Source of the DNA: Sanguibacter hominis ATCC BAA-789
Lineage (GTDB): Bacteria > Actinomycetota > Actinomycetes > Actinomycetales > Cellulomonadaceae
Assembly: GCF_012396185.1 (NCBI RefSeq)
Contig: NZ_JAAXOW010000001.1
Location: forward strand, 1,178,001-1,242,000
Direction: 5' to 3'
Length of the DNA: 64,000 bases
Shown piece after piece: positions 49,931-59,845 of the stretch (its first letter is position 1; each line of letters begins with the position of its first letter). The notes below the pieces were generated by a model. It saw only the letters and a list, made by a program, of their open reading frames with translations. It was not told the DNA's origin and ran no database searches. Made by a program: the position numbers and the translations under genes.

Positions 49931-51295
49931 GTGTCGATCGCCCTTCGTTACGCCCTCCGTTCCGACGTGGGGCTCGTCCGGTCCAACAACCAGGACTCCG
50001 GCTTCGCCGGCCCCAACCTCCTCGTCGTCGCGGACGGCATGGGCGGCCACGCGGGCGGCGACGTCGCGTCGTCGATCGCGGTCGCGACCCTCGCGCCGCT
50101 CAACGACGACTCGTTCGGCTCGGACGACGCCGTCGAGGAGCTCGAGCGTGCGCTCGTCGTCGCCCGCGAGGCGCTCGTCGCGCGGACCGCCGAGGAGCCC
50201 GACCTCTCCGGCATGGGCACGACCGTCACAGCGATCCTGCGCACCGGGACGAAGCTCGCGATGGCCCACATGGGCGACTCGCGCGCCTACCTGCTGCGCG
50301 ACGGCGAGCTGACGCAGGTCACGACCGACCACACCTTCGTCCAGCACCTCGTGGACACGGGCAAGATCACGGCGGAAGAGGCCGAGGTCCACCCGCAGCG
50401 CTCCGTCGTCATGCGCGTGCTGTGCGACTTCGGCCTGGACCTGCGTCCTGACGTCTCGGTCCGCGAAGGGCGCCCGGGCGACCGCTGGCTCCTCTGCTCG
50501 GACGGCCTGAGCGGGTACGTCTCGAAGCAGACGATGCAGCAGACGCTCGTGGACGTCGAGGACCCGGATCTGTGCACGGAGCGGCTGGTACAGCTCGCGC
50601 TGCGCGCCGGCGGCCCCGACAACATCACGTGCATCGTCGCCGACGTGCTCGACCCGGACGAGCTCCCCGAGGGCATCGAGCCGACGTCGTCCGTGCAGGT
50701 CGCGGGCGCCGCCGCGATCGAGCGCAACATCCCGTCGGCCGCCGCCGACGGACCGGCCGCCCGAGCCGCGGCGCTCGTCGCGAGCGCCGAGGAGACCGCG
50801 GAGGACGACGAGCCCGAGACGGCCGAGGACAAGGACGCCCCTGGCGAAGAGGCGAACCTCTCGGCGCTGCCCGCCCGTCGGAAGAAGCGCCGTGCCGGTC
50901 GGGTCCTCGGTCTCCTCGTCGTGCTCGTGCTCCTCGGCGGAGGCGCGTGGGGCGGGTACCGCTGGACGCAGACCCAGTACTACGTCGGCGTGGCTGACGG
51001 CGTCGTCGCGATCTTCCGCGGCATCCCGCAGACCGCCGGCCCGATCAAGCTGTCGTCCGAGGTCGAGCGCACGAACATCGCGGTCACGTCCCTCGACGCG
51101 TTCATGGTCGAGCGTCTGGAGCAGACGATCCCCGAGAGCTCGCTCACCGAGGCGCGCAGCCGCGCCCTCTCGCTCGCCGCAGCGGCCGCGGACGCGTCGC
51201 TGAGCCCGGCCCCCACGGACCAGCCGACGACGACACCCACGCTCCCGCCTGCGGCGACGCCGCCCGCCCCCGAGACCACGACGGTGGCCCCGTGA
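49931..51295 (+). CDS. pstP: PP2C-family protein serine/threonine phosphatase
   Basis: The 454-residue protein has the PP2C catalytic domain (SDVGLVRSNNQDS, VVADGMGGHAGGDVAS, MGTTVTAIL, GDSRAYLLRDG, CSDGLSGYV, GGPDNITCIV). These contain the metal-binding Asp residues. An acidic linker, one helix at about 318-340 and an outer Ser/Thr/Pro-rich tail follow. It dephosphorylates targets of PknA and PknB. GTG start; no strong ribosome-binding site, consistent with coupling to fhaB 7 bp upstream. Confidence 0.94.
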   Translation: MSIALRYALRSDVGLVRSNNQDSGFAGPNLLVVADGMGGHAGGDVASSIAVATLAPLNDDSFGSDDAVEELERALVVAREALVARTAEEPDLSGMGTTVTAILRTGTKLAMAHMGDSRAYLLRDGELTQVTTDHTFVQHLVDTGKITAEEAEVHPQRSVVMRVLCDFGLDLRPDVSVREGRPGDRWLLCSDGLSGYVSKQTMQQTLVDVEDPDLCTERLVQLALRAGGPDNITCIVADVLDPDELPEGIEPTSSVQVAGAAAIERNIPSAAADGPAARAAALVASAEETAEDDEPETAEDKDAPGEEANLSALPARRKKRRAGRVLGLLVVLVLLGGGAWGGYRWTQTQYYVGVADGVVAIFRGIPQTAGPIKLSSEVERTNIAVTSLDAFMVERLEQTIPESSLTEARSRALSLAAAAADASLSPAPTDQPTTTPTLPPAATPPAPETTTVAP

Positions 51296-51311
51296 CGGTG
51301 AGGCTGACGTG

Positions 51312-52823
51312 ATGGCGACCGTCGAACCGAGCCAGACCGCTCCGGGTCGAGGTCGCGAGCTGCTGCTGCTGGTCTTCGCGATCGCCGTCGGCATGGGGGC
51401 CTACGCGCAGGTGAGCCTCGCCGTGACGGACGAGCTGCCCGCGGACTTCTACCTGCACTGCGGGGCTCTCGTCCTGCTCGCTGCGGTGCTGCACCTCATC
51501 GTGCGGTTCGTCGCGCCCTACGCCGACCCGGTTCTGCTGCCGGTCGTCGTCGCGCTCAACGGCATCGGTCTCGCGATGATCTACCGGATCGACCTCGCGA
51601 AGGGCGACTCGTCGCTCGCGACGAAGCAGCTGGGCCTGACCGCGCTCGGTGTCGTCGCCGCTGCGGCGCTCCTGATCCTGCTGCGTGACCACCGCCTCCT
51701 GCGGCGCTTCACGTACACCGCGATGATCGCCGCGCTCGTGCTCATCCTCCTGCCGCTCGTCCCGGGCCTCGGCACCTCGGTCTACGGCGCCCGCATCTGG
51801 ATCAACATCGGCGGTTCCTCGTTCCAGCCGGCCGAGCTCGCGAAGATCGCGCTCGCGATCTTCTTCGCCGGCTACCTCGTGACGAACCGGGACACGCTGG
51901 CTCTTGCCGGCCCGCGCGTCGCCGGGCTCCAGCTGCCGCGGCTGCGCGACTTCGGGCCGATCCTCGTCGTGTGGGCCGTGTCGATCGCGGTCCTCGTCCT
52001 CGAGCGCGACCTGGGCACGTCGCTCCTGTTCTTCGGCCTGTTCGTCGCAGTGCTCTACGTCGCGACCGAACGCGTCTCGTGGATCATCATCGGCCTGATG
52101 ATGTTCGCGGGGGGCGCCGTCCTCGCCGCGAAGTCGTTCGCGCACGTCGCAGCCCGGTTCACGATCTGGCTCGACGCGATGGACCCCGAGGTCTACTCCG
52201 CCCTCCCGGGCTCTGAGCAGCTCGTCAAGGGCCTGTTCGGGCTCGCGTCCGGCGGCCTCCTCGGCACCGGTCTCGGCCACGGCCACCCGACTCTCGTCGT
52301 CTTCTCCGAGTCGGACTTCATCACGACGTCGCTCGGCGAAGAGCTCGGACTGACGGGCCTGCTCGCGATCCTCGTGATGTACGGCGTGGTCGTCCAGCGC
52401 GGCTTCCGCATCGCGGTGGGCGTGCGCGACGGCTTCGGCAAGCTCCTCGCGTCCGGCCTCGCGTTCGTGCTCGTGTGGCAGGTCTTCGTCGTCGTCGGCG
52501 GGGTCACCCGCGTCATCCCCCTGACCGGCCTGACGATGCCGTTCCTCGCGTACGGCGGATCCTCGCTCCTCGCGAACTGGCTCATCGTCGCCCTCCTCCT
52601 GCGCATCTCGGACAACGCTCGCCGCCCGACGCCGCTGCCCGTCCGCGGCGCGAGCCCCGTCTCCATGCACGAGGACGACCTGGAGGACGACGAGCCTGAC
52701 GACGCCATCCCCCTCCCTGTGCCCGCACCCCCGGCAGCAGAGCACCCTGCGACCGACGTCACCGAGGTGGTGCCGGTGGCGCGCACCGCCGAGGACGTCG
52801 AGCGGACGGAGGAGGACCGATGA
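51312..52823 (+). CDS. rodA: SEDS-family peptidoglycan polymerase RodA
   Basis: The 503-residue protein has ten or more helices and SEDS motifs GARIWINIGGSSFQPAELAKI, LERDLGTSLLFFGLF, GHGHPTLVVFSESDFI and GLTMPFLAYGGSSLLAN. It polymerises lipid II with the partner class B PBP encoded next, with which it overlaps by 4 bp. The C-terminal 65 residues are acidic and cytoplasmic, a possible kinase target. GTGAGG lies upstream of the ATG; a GTG immediately before it is an alternative start. Confidence 0.94.
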   Translation: MATVEPSQTAPGRGRELLLLVFAIAVGMGAYAQVSLAVTDELPADFYLHCGALVLLAAVLHLIVRFVAPYADPVLLPVVVALNGIGLAMIYRIDLAKGDSSLATKQLGLTALGVVAAAALLILLRDHRLLRRFTYTAMIAALVLILLPLVPGLGTSVYGARIWINIGGSSFQPAELAKIALAIFFAGYLVTNRDTLALAGPRVAGLQLPRLRDFGPILVVWAVSIAVLVLERDLGTSLLFFGLFVAVLYVATERVSWIIIGLMMFAGGAVLAAKSFAHVAARFTIWLDAMDPEVYSALPGSEQLVKGLFGLASGGLLGTGLGHGHPTLVVFSESDFITTSLGEELGLTGLLAILVMYGVVVQRGFRIAVGVRDGFGKLLASGLAFVLVWQVFVVVGGVTRVIPLTGLTMPFLAYGGSSLLANWLIVALLLRISDNARRPTPLPVRGASPVSMHEDDLEDDEPDDAIPLPVPAPPAAEHPATDVTEVVPVARTAEDVERTEEDR

Positions 52824-54268
52824 ACGCCGCCATCCGCCGTCTGTCCGTCGTCGCGTTCGTGCTGCTCATGGCCGTCATGATCGCCGCGACCAACATCCAG
52901 GTGCTGCAGGCGCCCGCGCTCAACGCGGACAGCCGCAACATCCGCACGATCTACCGCGAGTTCGGGCTGCCTCGCGGCCCGATCGTCGTCGACGGCTCCG
53001 CGATCGCCTCCTCCAAGCCGTCCGACGACGCGTTCGGCAACCAGCGCTCCTACAGCGAAGGCCCTCTGTACGCCCCGATGACGGGCTACTTCTCCATCGT
53101 GTTCGGCACCTCCGGGATCGAGAAGTACGAGAGCGACGTCCTCAACGGCACCGCGGACTCCCTGTTCATCCGGCGGGTCCAGGACCTCATCACGGGCCGC
53201 CAGCCGAAGGGCTCGTCGGTCGAGCTCACCCTGTCCGCTGCGGCCCAGAAGGCCGCGTGGGACGCGCTCGGCAAGCAGAAGGGCGCCGCCGTCGCGATCG
53301 ACCCGCGCACAGGCGCGATCCTTGCGATGGTCTCGAAGCCGAGCTTCGACCCCAACGACCTCGCTGCGCACTCGTCGAGGGGCGTCAACGAGGCGTACCA
53401 GGCGCTGCTCGCCGACCCGGACAACCCGCTCGTCAACCGTGCGACGTCCATGACGTATCCCCCCGGCTCGACGTTCAAGCTGGTCGTCGCGGCGGCCGCC
53501 CTCGAGGCCGGCACCGTCGACGCCGAGACGATGATCGCCGCACCGAAGGACCTGCCCCTCCCGCAGACGAGCACGACGCTCGGCAACTTCGGTGGTGTCG
53601 CATGCTCGCCGTCGGGCGAGATGACGCTCGCCGACGCCCTGCGGATCTCCTGCAACACCGCCTTCGCACAGCTCGGCATGGACATCGGTCAGGACGCGAT
53701 CCGTGAGACCGCCGAGAAGTTCGGCTTCAACGAGCAGCAGGCAGTCCCGCACCGCGTCGCGGCGTCCGTCTTCCCCACCGACATCGACTCCCCCGGTGTC
53801 GCCCTCAGCTCGATCGGGCAGAAGGACGTCCGCTCGACGCCGATGCAGATGGCGATGCTCGCCGCGACGATCGCGAACGACGGCGTGCCCATGCAGCCGT
53901 ACAGCGTCGAGCGTGTGCGGGACGCCGACCTGGACGTCGTCTCCGAGACCGAGCCCAAGGCGCTCGACCGCGCGGTCAGCACGGGCACCGCGGCCACCCT
54001 CAACCAGATGATGCAGGGCGTCGTCGAGCGTGGCTCGGGCACCGGCGCGAAGATCTCCGGCGTCAAGGTCGCCGGCAAGACCGGCACCGCGCAGACCACC
54101 TCGGAGGCAGCGCCGCACGCCTGGTTCGTCGGCTTCGCGCCTGCAGACGACCCGCAGATCGCCGTCGCCGTCATCGTCGAGAACGGCGGTGACCTCGGCA
54201 GCGAGGGCACCGGCGGTGCCGTCGCAGCGCCGATCGGCCGCGCGATCATGCAGGCGGTGATCAAGTGA
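52820..54268 (+). CDS. pbpA: class B penicillin-binding protein
   Basis: The 482-residue protein has an N-terminal signal anchor (LSVVAFVLLMAVMIAATNIQ), a pedestal domain and a transpeptidase domain with PPGSTFKL (active Ser), SCNTAF and KTGTAQT. It crosslinks peptidoglycan outside the membrane together with RodA. ATGA overlaps link it to rodA and to the following kinase gene. Confidence 0.95.
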   Translation: MNAAIRRLSVVAFVLLMAVMIAATNIQVLQAPALNADSRNIRTIYREFGLPRGPIVVDGSAIASSKPSDDAFGNQRSYSEGPLYAPMTGYFSIVFGTSGIEKYESDVLNGTADSLFIRRVQDLITGRQPKGSSVELTLSAAAQKAAWDALGKQKGAAVAIDPRTGAILAMVSKPSFDPNDLAAHSSRGVNEAYQALLADPDNPLVNRATSMTYPPGSTFKLVVAAAALEAGTVDAETMIAAPKDLPLPQTSTTLGNFGGVACSPSGEMTLADALRISCNTAFAQLGMDIGQDAIRETAEKFGFNEQQAVPHRVAASVFPTDIDSPGVALSSIGQKDVRSTPMQMAMLAATIANDGVPMQPYSVERVRDADLDVVSETEPKALDRAVSTGTAATLNQMMQGVVERGSGTGAKISGVKVAGKTGTAQTTSEAAPHAWFVGFAPADDPQIAVAVIVENGGDLGSEGTGGAVAAPIGRAIMQAVIK

Positions 54269-56076
54269 AGCCCGTCGCAGGACTCGTCCTCGGCAGTCGC
54301 TACCGCCTCGTGCGCCTCATCGCCGTCGGCGGCATGGGCGAGGTGTGGGTCGCCCACGACCTCGCGCTCGCCCGCGACGTCGCCGCGAAGGTCCTCAAGG
54401 AGGAGTACGCGGGCAACGAGGACTTCCTCGAGCGCCTGCGCACGGAAGCGCGCAACGCCGCCGGTCTCTCCCACACGAACATCGCCCAGCTGTTCGACTA
54501 CGGCGAGCAGGGCGGCTCCGGCTACCTGATCCTCGAGCTCATCGTCGGCGAGCCGATGAGCGACCTCCTCGAACGTGAGCCGATCCTCCCGCTGCGCAGG
54601 CTCCTGCCGATCCTGTCCCAGACGGCGCGGGGCCTGCACGCCGCGCACGTCGGCGGCGTCGTCCACCGCGACGTCAAGCCGGGCAACATCCTGCTCGAGC
54701 ACGGCTCGACCGTGAAGATCACGGACTTCGGGGTCTCGCTCGGGGCCAACCAGGTGCCGATGACCGCGGCGGGCATGGTCATGGGCACCGCCCAGTACCT
54801 GTCACCCGAGCAGGCGATCGGCAAGCCCGCGACCGGCGCCTCGGACATCTACGCGCTCGGCATCGTCGCCTACGAGGCGATCGTCGGGCACCGTCCGTTC
54901 ACGGGCGCGACGGCGGTCGACATCGCGGTCGCGCACGTCAACGAAGCGGTCCCGCCCCTCCCGGCGACGGTGCACGTCGACCTCGCCGCTCTCGTCATGC
55001 AGATGCTCGAGAAGGACCCGGTCAAGCGTCCACGCTCGGCAGCGACGCTCGCGCGGCTGCTCGACGAGCTCGCCGAGAGCATCGACGAGGACCCTTACGG
55101 CCACCTGTCGGCGAGCCGCAGCCGCCACAGCCAGCGCACGACGAGCCCGGCGACACCCGAGCCGTCCCGCATCGCGGCGACGGTCCACACGACCTACTCC
55201 ACGCGCACGGCACTCTCGGCCGAGGAGCCGGCTCCCGTGCTCGCGTCACGCTCGGCCCGGCGCGCACGCGCAGACCTTCCGCCATCCTTCCCGCCACAGC
55301 GTCCGATGACGCGCCGCGAGCTGCACGGCCGCGGGGTGTCCGAGACGGGGCCGTCAGCCCCGTCCGCGCGGTCGGCAGCAGCGCCAGCGCCGTCGGCTCC
55401 CTCGGCCGCAGCGCCGTCCGCACCTTCGGCTGCAGCACCGGCGGCGACGGGCGTTCCGGCGCCCGGCGTGCCGGGACCGTCGGCCGCCGTGAGCCGCGAC
55501 GCGACGCTCCCGGCTCGGCCGAGCCGAGCCGTCCCGCCGCCGCCGGCACCAGCACGGGCGGTGCCGTCTCCCGCAGCCCCCTCGGTCTCGTCGTCCCCGG
55601 GCGTCCAGTCCGCACGGTCTGCGCACGACACCGCAGCACCGTTGCGGGCCGCGGAGGCGTGGCGACCGCGGATGCCGTCGACGGACGCTCCTGCGTCGTT
55701 CGACCCGACCCTGCCGCCGGTGCCACCTCCGCCGTCGCTCCCCCCGGTGTCGGTCCACCGACCGCAGGCGCCCGTCCCTCCGCCGCCCACCGGGCGCAGC
55801 GCGCACGAGGTGCGTAGGTTCTCGACGAGCACCGGGCTGCGGCTCGGAAACCTGTCGTGGCCCCTCCTGGGGCTCGTCGCAGTCGGGGTGATCATCGTGA
55901 TCGCTCTGATCGTCAAGGCGGCGACTGGCGGTGGCGACGCCGACGCGGCGGCGGCCAGCATCGGGCTCGGAACGGTACTCATGAGCACCGCGACGCTCGA
56001 AGATGACAAGATTGCCTACGCGGGGCCGTCGTCACACGACGAGCTCCTCATCCCGACAACTCCTAAGGACGAGTAG
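54265..56076 (+). CDS. pknA: membrane serine/threonine protein kinase, PknA-like
   Basis: The 603-residue protein has an N-terminal Hanks-type kinase: VGGMGEVWVAHD, catalytic VHRDVKPGNILL, ITDFGVSLG. Residues about 285-525 form an Ala/Pro/Ser-rich linker. A helix (LLGLVAVGVIIVIALIVKAA) and a short outer tail of about 48 residues follow. No PASTA domain is present, as in PknA. It phosphorylates division and cell-wall proteins. GTG start overlaps the pbpA stop by 4 bp; its stop overlaps pknB by one base. Confidence 0.94.
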   Translation: MKPVAGLVLGSRYRLVRLIAVGGMGEVWVAHDLALARDVAAKVLKEEYAGNEDFLERLRTEARNAAGLSHTNIAQLFDYGEQGGSGYLILELIVGEPMSDLLEREPILPLRRLLPILSQTARGLHAAHVGGVVHRDVKPGNILLEHGSTVKITDFGVSLGANQVPMTAAGMVMGTAQYLSPEQAIGKPATGASDIYALGIVAYEAIVGHRPFTGATAVDIAVAHVNEAVPPLPATVHVDLAALVMQMLEKDPVKRPRSAATLARLLDELAESIDEDPYGHLSASRSRHSQRTTSPATPEPSRIAATVHTTYSTRTALSAEEPAPVLASRSARRARADLPPSFPPQRPMTRRELHGRGVSETGPSAPSARSAAAPAPSAPSAAAPSAPSAAAPAATGVPAPGVPGPSAAVSRDATLPARPSRAVPPPPAPARAVPSPAAPSVSSSPGVQSARSAHDTAAPLRAAEAWRPRMPSTDAPASFDPTLPPVPPPPSLPPVSVHRPQAPVPPPPTGRSAHEVRRFSTSTGLRLGNLSWPLLGLVAVGVIIVIALIVKAATGGGDADAAAASIGLGTVLMSTATLEDDKIAYAGPSSHDELLIPTTPKDE

Positions 56077-58163
56077 TGGCGCACGACGCACCCCGAATCC
56101 TCGCCGGCCGCTACGAGGTCGGTGAGCTGATCGGCCGTGGTGGCATGGCCGAGGTTCACATCGGCCACGATGCCCGGCTCGGCCGCACCGTCGCGATCAA
56201 GATCTTGCGGTCGGACCTCGCGCGGGACCCCAGCTTCCAGGCTCGCTTCCGCCGTGAGGCCCAGTCCGCGGCCGCCCTGAACCACCCGGCGATCGTCGCG
56301 GTCTACGACACGGGCGAGGAGACGTACACCGAGCCTTCGGGCGCCGTCTCGCACGTCCCGTTCATCGTCATGGAGTACGTCGAGGGCCACACCGTGCGCG
56401 ACATCCTGCGCGACGGTCACGCGGTCCCGATCGACGAGGCCGTCGAGATCGTCTCAGGCGTGCTGTCCGCGCTCGAGTACTCGCACCAGGCCGGGATCGT
56501 CCACCGCGACATCAAGCCCGCGAACGTCATGCTGACGCCCACGGGCGCAGTCAAGGTCATGGACTTCGGCATCGCCCGCGCGGTCGCCGACTCCGCTGCG
56601 ACCATGACGCAGACGCAGGCCGTGATCGGGACCGCGCAGTACCTCTCCCCCGAGCAGGCGCGCGGCGAGTCCGTCGACGCACGCTCGGACCTGTACTCGA
56701 CCGGCTGCCTGCTCTTCGAGCTCCTCACCGGGCGTCCGCCGTTCACGGGTGACTCGCCCGTCGCCGTGGCCTACCAGCACGTCCGTGAGGCGCCGCAGCG
56801 TCCCTCCGCGATCGCCGGCGACGTCCCCGAGGTGCTCGACCGCATCGCGCTCAAGGCGCTCGCGAAGGAGCGGGAAGCCCGCTACTCGACCGCGGCAGAG
56901 TTCCGCTCCGACCTCGAGTCGGCGCAGCACGGCGGCCGGGTCCAGGCTGGCCCGCTCGGCACCGTCATGGCCGCTGCGGCCGCGTCGGCGCTCCCGCCGC
57001 TGGGCGAGCCGACGACGCAGGTCATGGGCGGCACGGATGCCGCCACGCAAGCGTTTGCGCCCGTCGGTGCGGCCGTCCCCGTGGCCGCGACCACATCTGG
57101 CTGGGAGCCGACCGGCCTCGTTGCCCCGGCGGAGCCCAGGCCCGGCAACGGCGCCGTCGCGGACAAGGACTCGCGCAAGCGCAAGACGCTCCTGTGGACG
57201 CTCATCACGGTCGCCGTCGTGGCTGTCGTCGCGATCCTCGCGATCCTCTTCCTCCCGCAGGACGACGACGTGAAGACGGTCGCGGTGCCGACCCTGACCG
57301 GCATGAACGCCGAGGAGGCGACAGCCGCGCTCACGGCGTTCGACCTCAAGATCAAGAAGGGCACCGAGGCGTCGTCCGTCGAGGAGGGCATCTTCACGCG
57401 GTCCGACCCGGACGCGGGCGCACAGGTCGCTCCCGGATCGACCGTCTCTGTCTGGTTCTCGAGCGGTCCGGACGCGGCCCAGATCCCGGACGTGTCAGGG
57501 CTCGACCAGGACTCCGCACGGGCGAAGCTCACCGCAGCAGGCTTCCAGATCGCCACGTCGACGGAGTCGGAGTCCGGCGGACAGATCGACAAGGACCGCG
57601 TCACGCGCACGGACCCCGCAGCCGGGGAGACTCTGCCCAAGGACACGGTCGTCAAGATCTACCTGTCGGACGGCACCGTCGAGATCCCCAAGCTGGTCGG
57701 CATGACCGTCGACGAGGCGAAGGCGAAGATCAAGGAGGTCGCCGGCACCAAGATCTCCGTCGACACCCGCACGCAGCCCGACACCGCCGAACCCGGTACG
57801 GTCATCGACCAGTCGCCGTCGGCCGGACCGGTGCAGCACGGGCAGACGATCACGCTGACGATCGCCGAGGAGATCCCCCCGGCACAGCTCACGATCCCGT
57901 CGAACCTCGTCGGTATGACCGAGGCCGAGGCACGTTCGGCGCTGCGCGCCGCCGGCTTCCCGGACGTCACGATCGAGGCGGAGAGCTCGAGCGAGTTCGT
58001 CGCGGGCCTCGTCATGGGCGTGTCGCCGCGGGGCGGTACGACCGTCGACGAGGGCACGGTCATCACCCTGTTCGTGTCCAAGGGGCCAGGCCCGGCACCG
58101 ACGAACACCGACTCGCCGCCGCCCGCTGGCGAGCCGACCGGCGAGGGCGATCCTCAGCAGTGA
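56076..58163 (+). CDS. pknB: PASTA-domain serine/threonine protein kinase, PknB
   Basis: The 695-residue protein has a kinase domain in residues 1-280 (GRGGMAEVHIGHD, VHRDIKPANVML, VMDFGIARA), a linker, a helix near 370-392 and four extracellular PASTA domains, beginning VPTLTGMNAEEA, IPDVSGLDQDSA, IPKLVGMTVDEA and IPSNLVGMTEAEA. PASTA domains sense muropeptides or lipid II. The C-terminus is Pro/Thr-rich. It ends the operon that began at fhaA and is closed by a long hairpin. Confidence 0.97.
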   Translation: MAHDAPRILAGRYEVGELIGRGGMAEVHIGHDARLGRTVAIKILRSDLARDPSFQARFRREAQSAAALNHPAIVAVYDTGEETYTEPSGAVSHVPFIVMEYVEGHTVRDILRDGHAVPIDEAVEIVSGVLSALEYSHQAGIVHRDIKPANVMLTPTGAVKVMDFGIARAVADSAATMTQTQAVIGTAQYLSPEQARGESVDARSDLYSTGCLLFELLTGRPPFTGDSPVAVAYQHVREAPQRPSAIAGDVPEVLDRIALKALAKEREARYSTAAEFRSDLESAQHGGRVQAGPLGTVMAAAAASALPPLGEPTTQVMGGTDAATQAFAPVGAAVPVAATTSGWEPTGLVAPAEPRPGNGAVADKDSRKRKTLLWTLITVAVVAVVAILAILFLPQDDDVKTVAVPTLTGMNAEEATAALTAFDLKIKKGTEASSVEEGIFTRSDPDAGAQVAPGSTVSVWFSSGPDAAQIPDVSGLDQDSARAKLTAAGFQIATSTESESGGQIDKDRVTRTDPAAGETLPKDTVVKIYLSDGTVEIPKLVGMTVDEAKAKIKEVAGTKISVDTRTQPDTAEPGTVIDQSPSAGPVQHGQTITLTIAEEIPPAQLTIPSNLVGMTEAEARSALRAAGFPDVTIEAESSSEFVAGLVMGVSPRGGTTVDEGTVITLFVSKGPGPAPTNTDSPPPAGEPTGEGDPQQ

Positions 58164-58186
58164 CCTGAGCGTCTCGCTGTGACGCA

Positions 58187-58226
58187 CGAGAGCCCCGGAC
58201 CACCATGTGGTGGTCCGGGGCTCTCG
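58187..58226. terminator. long bidirectional stem-loop between pknB and the amidotransferase gene
   Basis: A perfect 19-bp stem starting CGAGAGCCCCGG with only a TG loop lies between the converging stops at 58163 and 58240. It is the strongest hairpin in the window. Confidence 0.85.
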
Positions 58227-58239
58227 ACGTATGTCAGCG

Positions 58240-58866
58240 TCACATGCGCACGAGCGGCGCCATCCCGGCTGAACGCTCGACCGCACCCTCGAGGCCTGCC
58301 AGCTCGAGCCAGTTGGCGAAGAGGCGGTGCCCACCCTGCGTCAGCACGGACTCCGGGTGGAACTGCACGCCGTGCAGCGGCAGCTCGCGGTGCTGGAGCC
58401 CCATGATGATCCCCGAGCTCGTCGTCGCGGTGACCTCGAGCTCTGCCGGAACCGTCGCGTTCACCACGGCGAGCGAGTGGTAGCGCGTCGCGGTGAACGG
58501 CACGGGGAGGCCCGCGAGCACGCCGGTGCCGTCGTGCTCGATCTCGCTCGTCTTCCCGTGCATCAGCTCGGGCGCGTGCGTGACCGTCGCCCCGAACACC
58601 TCACCGAGAGCCTGGTGGCCGAGGCAGACGCCCAGCATCGGGACGCGGGCGTCGGCGCAGTGGCGGATCACGTCGAGGCTCTGACCGGCCTCGGCAGGCG
58701 TCCCGGGGCCGGGGGACACGAGCACACCGTCGATCCCCTGCCACTCCTCGGGCGCAGGCACGTCGTCGTTGCGGACCACGACCGTCTCGGCGCCGAGCTG
58801 GCCGAGGTAGCCGACGATCGTGTAGACGAAGGAGTCGTAGTTGTCGACGACAAGGATGCGCGTCAT
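58240..58866 (-). CDS. pabA: glutamine amidotransferase of anthranilate/aminodeoxychorismate synthase
   Basis: The 208-residue class I amidotransferase has VDNYDSFVY at the start, VSPGPGTP, the nucleophile in GVCLGHQAL and His/Glu in HGVQFHPESVLT. TrpG and PabA have the same fold, and the enzyme may serve both folate and tryptophan synthesis. It supplies ammonia to a chorismate-binding partner, which is not in the window. In Actinobacteria this gene is often found next to pknB. The symbol trpG is equally plausible. Confidence 0.88.
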   Translation of the reverse strand: MTRILVVDNYDSFVYTIVGYLGQLGAETVVVRNDDVPAPEEWQGIDGVLVSPGPGTPAEAGQSLDVIRHCADARVPMLGVCLGHQALGEVFGATVTHAPELMHGKTSEIEHDGTGVLAGLPVPFTATRYHSLAVVNATVPAELEVTATTSSGIIMGLQHRELPLHGVQFHPESVLTQGGHRLFANWLELAGLEGAVERSAGMAPLVRM

Positions 58867-58898
58867 GGGTGGCCTCGTGCTTCGTAACGGGGTCGGGC

Positions 58899-59093
58899 TC
58901 AGGACTGGGGCAGCGCGGGCAGGACTGCCGAGGCCTGCTCGACGGTCTGCTCGTTGAACGGCATGTGCTCCGCCACGAGCGGGAACAGCCATTCGAAGGC
59001 GATCGCGACGAGCACGACCGCGAGGATCGTTAGGACGAGGATCTTCGCCCATGCTGGCCCCGGGAGTGCCCGCCACAACGCTCCGTACATCAT
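58899..59093 (-). CDS. small single-pass membrane protein in the sortase cluster
   Basis: The 64-residue product has one helix (ILVLTILAVVLVAIAFEWLF) and a short outer tail. The double ATG overlaps the sortase stop by 4 bp, with GGAG just upstream, so it is coupled to sortase. No family motif is visible. Position suggests a sortase-associated role, but that is inference. Confidence 0.75.
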   Translation of the reverse strand: MMYGALWRALPGPAWAKILVLTILAVVLVAIAFEWLFPLVAEHMPFNEQTVEQASAVLPALPQS

Positions 59094-59845
59094 GCTCCTT
59101 CCGTGAGGGCGGCGGGGACGCCGTCCGCGACCGGCATCCACCCCTCGAGCTCGCCGTGCACGATGTAACGCTCGCGCGCCGAGAACATGGGGTGGCAGGC
59201 GGTGAGCGTGATCGCCGCGCGCTCGGGCGCGGCGCCGGGCTTGCCGGGCACGGGCGCGACGACGTCGACCTGCTCGGGCAGGACGATGCGGTGCTCGGTC
59301 ACGCGGTAGACGAACCACAGGTCGGCTGTGCGCACGACGAGAGCGTCTCCCGGTTCGAGCTCCGCGATCCGGTTGAACGGCTTGCCGTACGTGGTGCGGT
59401 GCCCTGCGACGGCGAAGTTGCCGACCCCGCCGGGCATGGCTGTCCCGGGGTAGTGCCCACCCGAACCGGTGTCGAGGATCGTGGGACGGTCGACACCCTG
59501 CCGGACGGTCACGGCGTCCTGCCCGTCCCAGCGCGGGACGCTCAGGAGCGCGATCGTGTCGCCGTCCTGCGTGGGCTCGTCGAGGGTGGGGGGTGGGTCT
59601 GTCCGCAGCCCTGCGGCGGGTGCCTCGGCGCTCGAGGGTCGGGGCCAGTCGAGCCCGGCGACGATCTGCTCCTGCGCTCGGGCTGCCTGGACGTCGGTCC
59701 ACCACAGCTGCCAGACGACGAAGAGACCGAGGACGACGCCGAGGGTGATGAGCAGCTCGCCCACGACGCCGACGACGCCGAACATGACGTCGCTCGCACT
59801 GCGTCGCTTCGGGGCTGGCTGCCCGTTCTGCGCAGCGTCCGTCAC
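59090..59845 (-). CDS. class E sortase
   Basis: The 251-residue protein has an N-terminal helix (VVGELLITLGVVLGLFVVW) and a sortase domain with FAVAGHRTTYGKPF (catalytic His), ITLTACHPMFSARERY (active Cys in TLTxC and Arg). Class E sortases attach surface proteins, typically with LAxTG signals, to the wall in Actinobacteria. GTG start overlaps the upstream DUF881 gene by 4 bp. Confidence 0.94.
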   Translation of the reverse strand: MTDAAQNGQPAPKRRSASDVMFGVVGVVGELLITLGVVLGLFVVWQLWWTDVQAARAQEQIVAGLDWPRPSSAEAPAAGLRTDPPPTLDEPTQDGDTIALLSVPRWDGQDAVTVRQGVDRPTILDTGSGGHYPGTAMPGGVGNFAVAGHRTTYGKPFNRIAELEPGDALVVRTADLWFVYRVTEHRIVLPEQVDVVAPVPGKPGAAPERAAITLTACHPMFSARERYIVHGELEGWMPVADGVPAALTEGA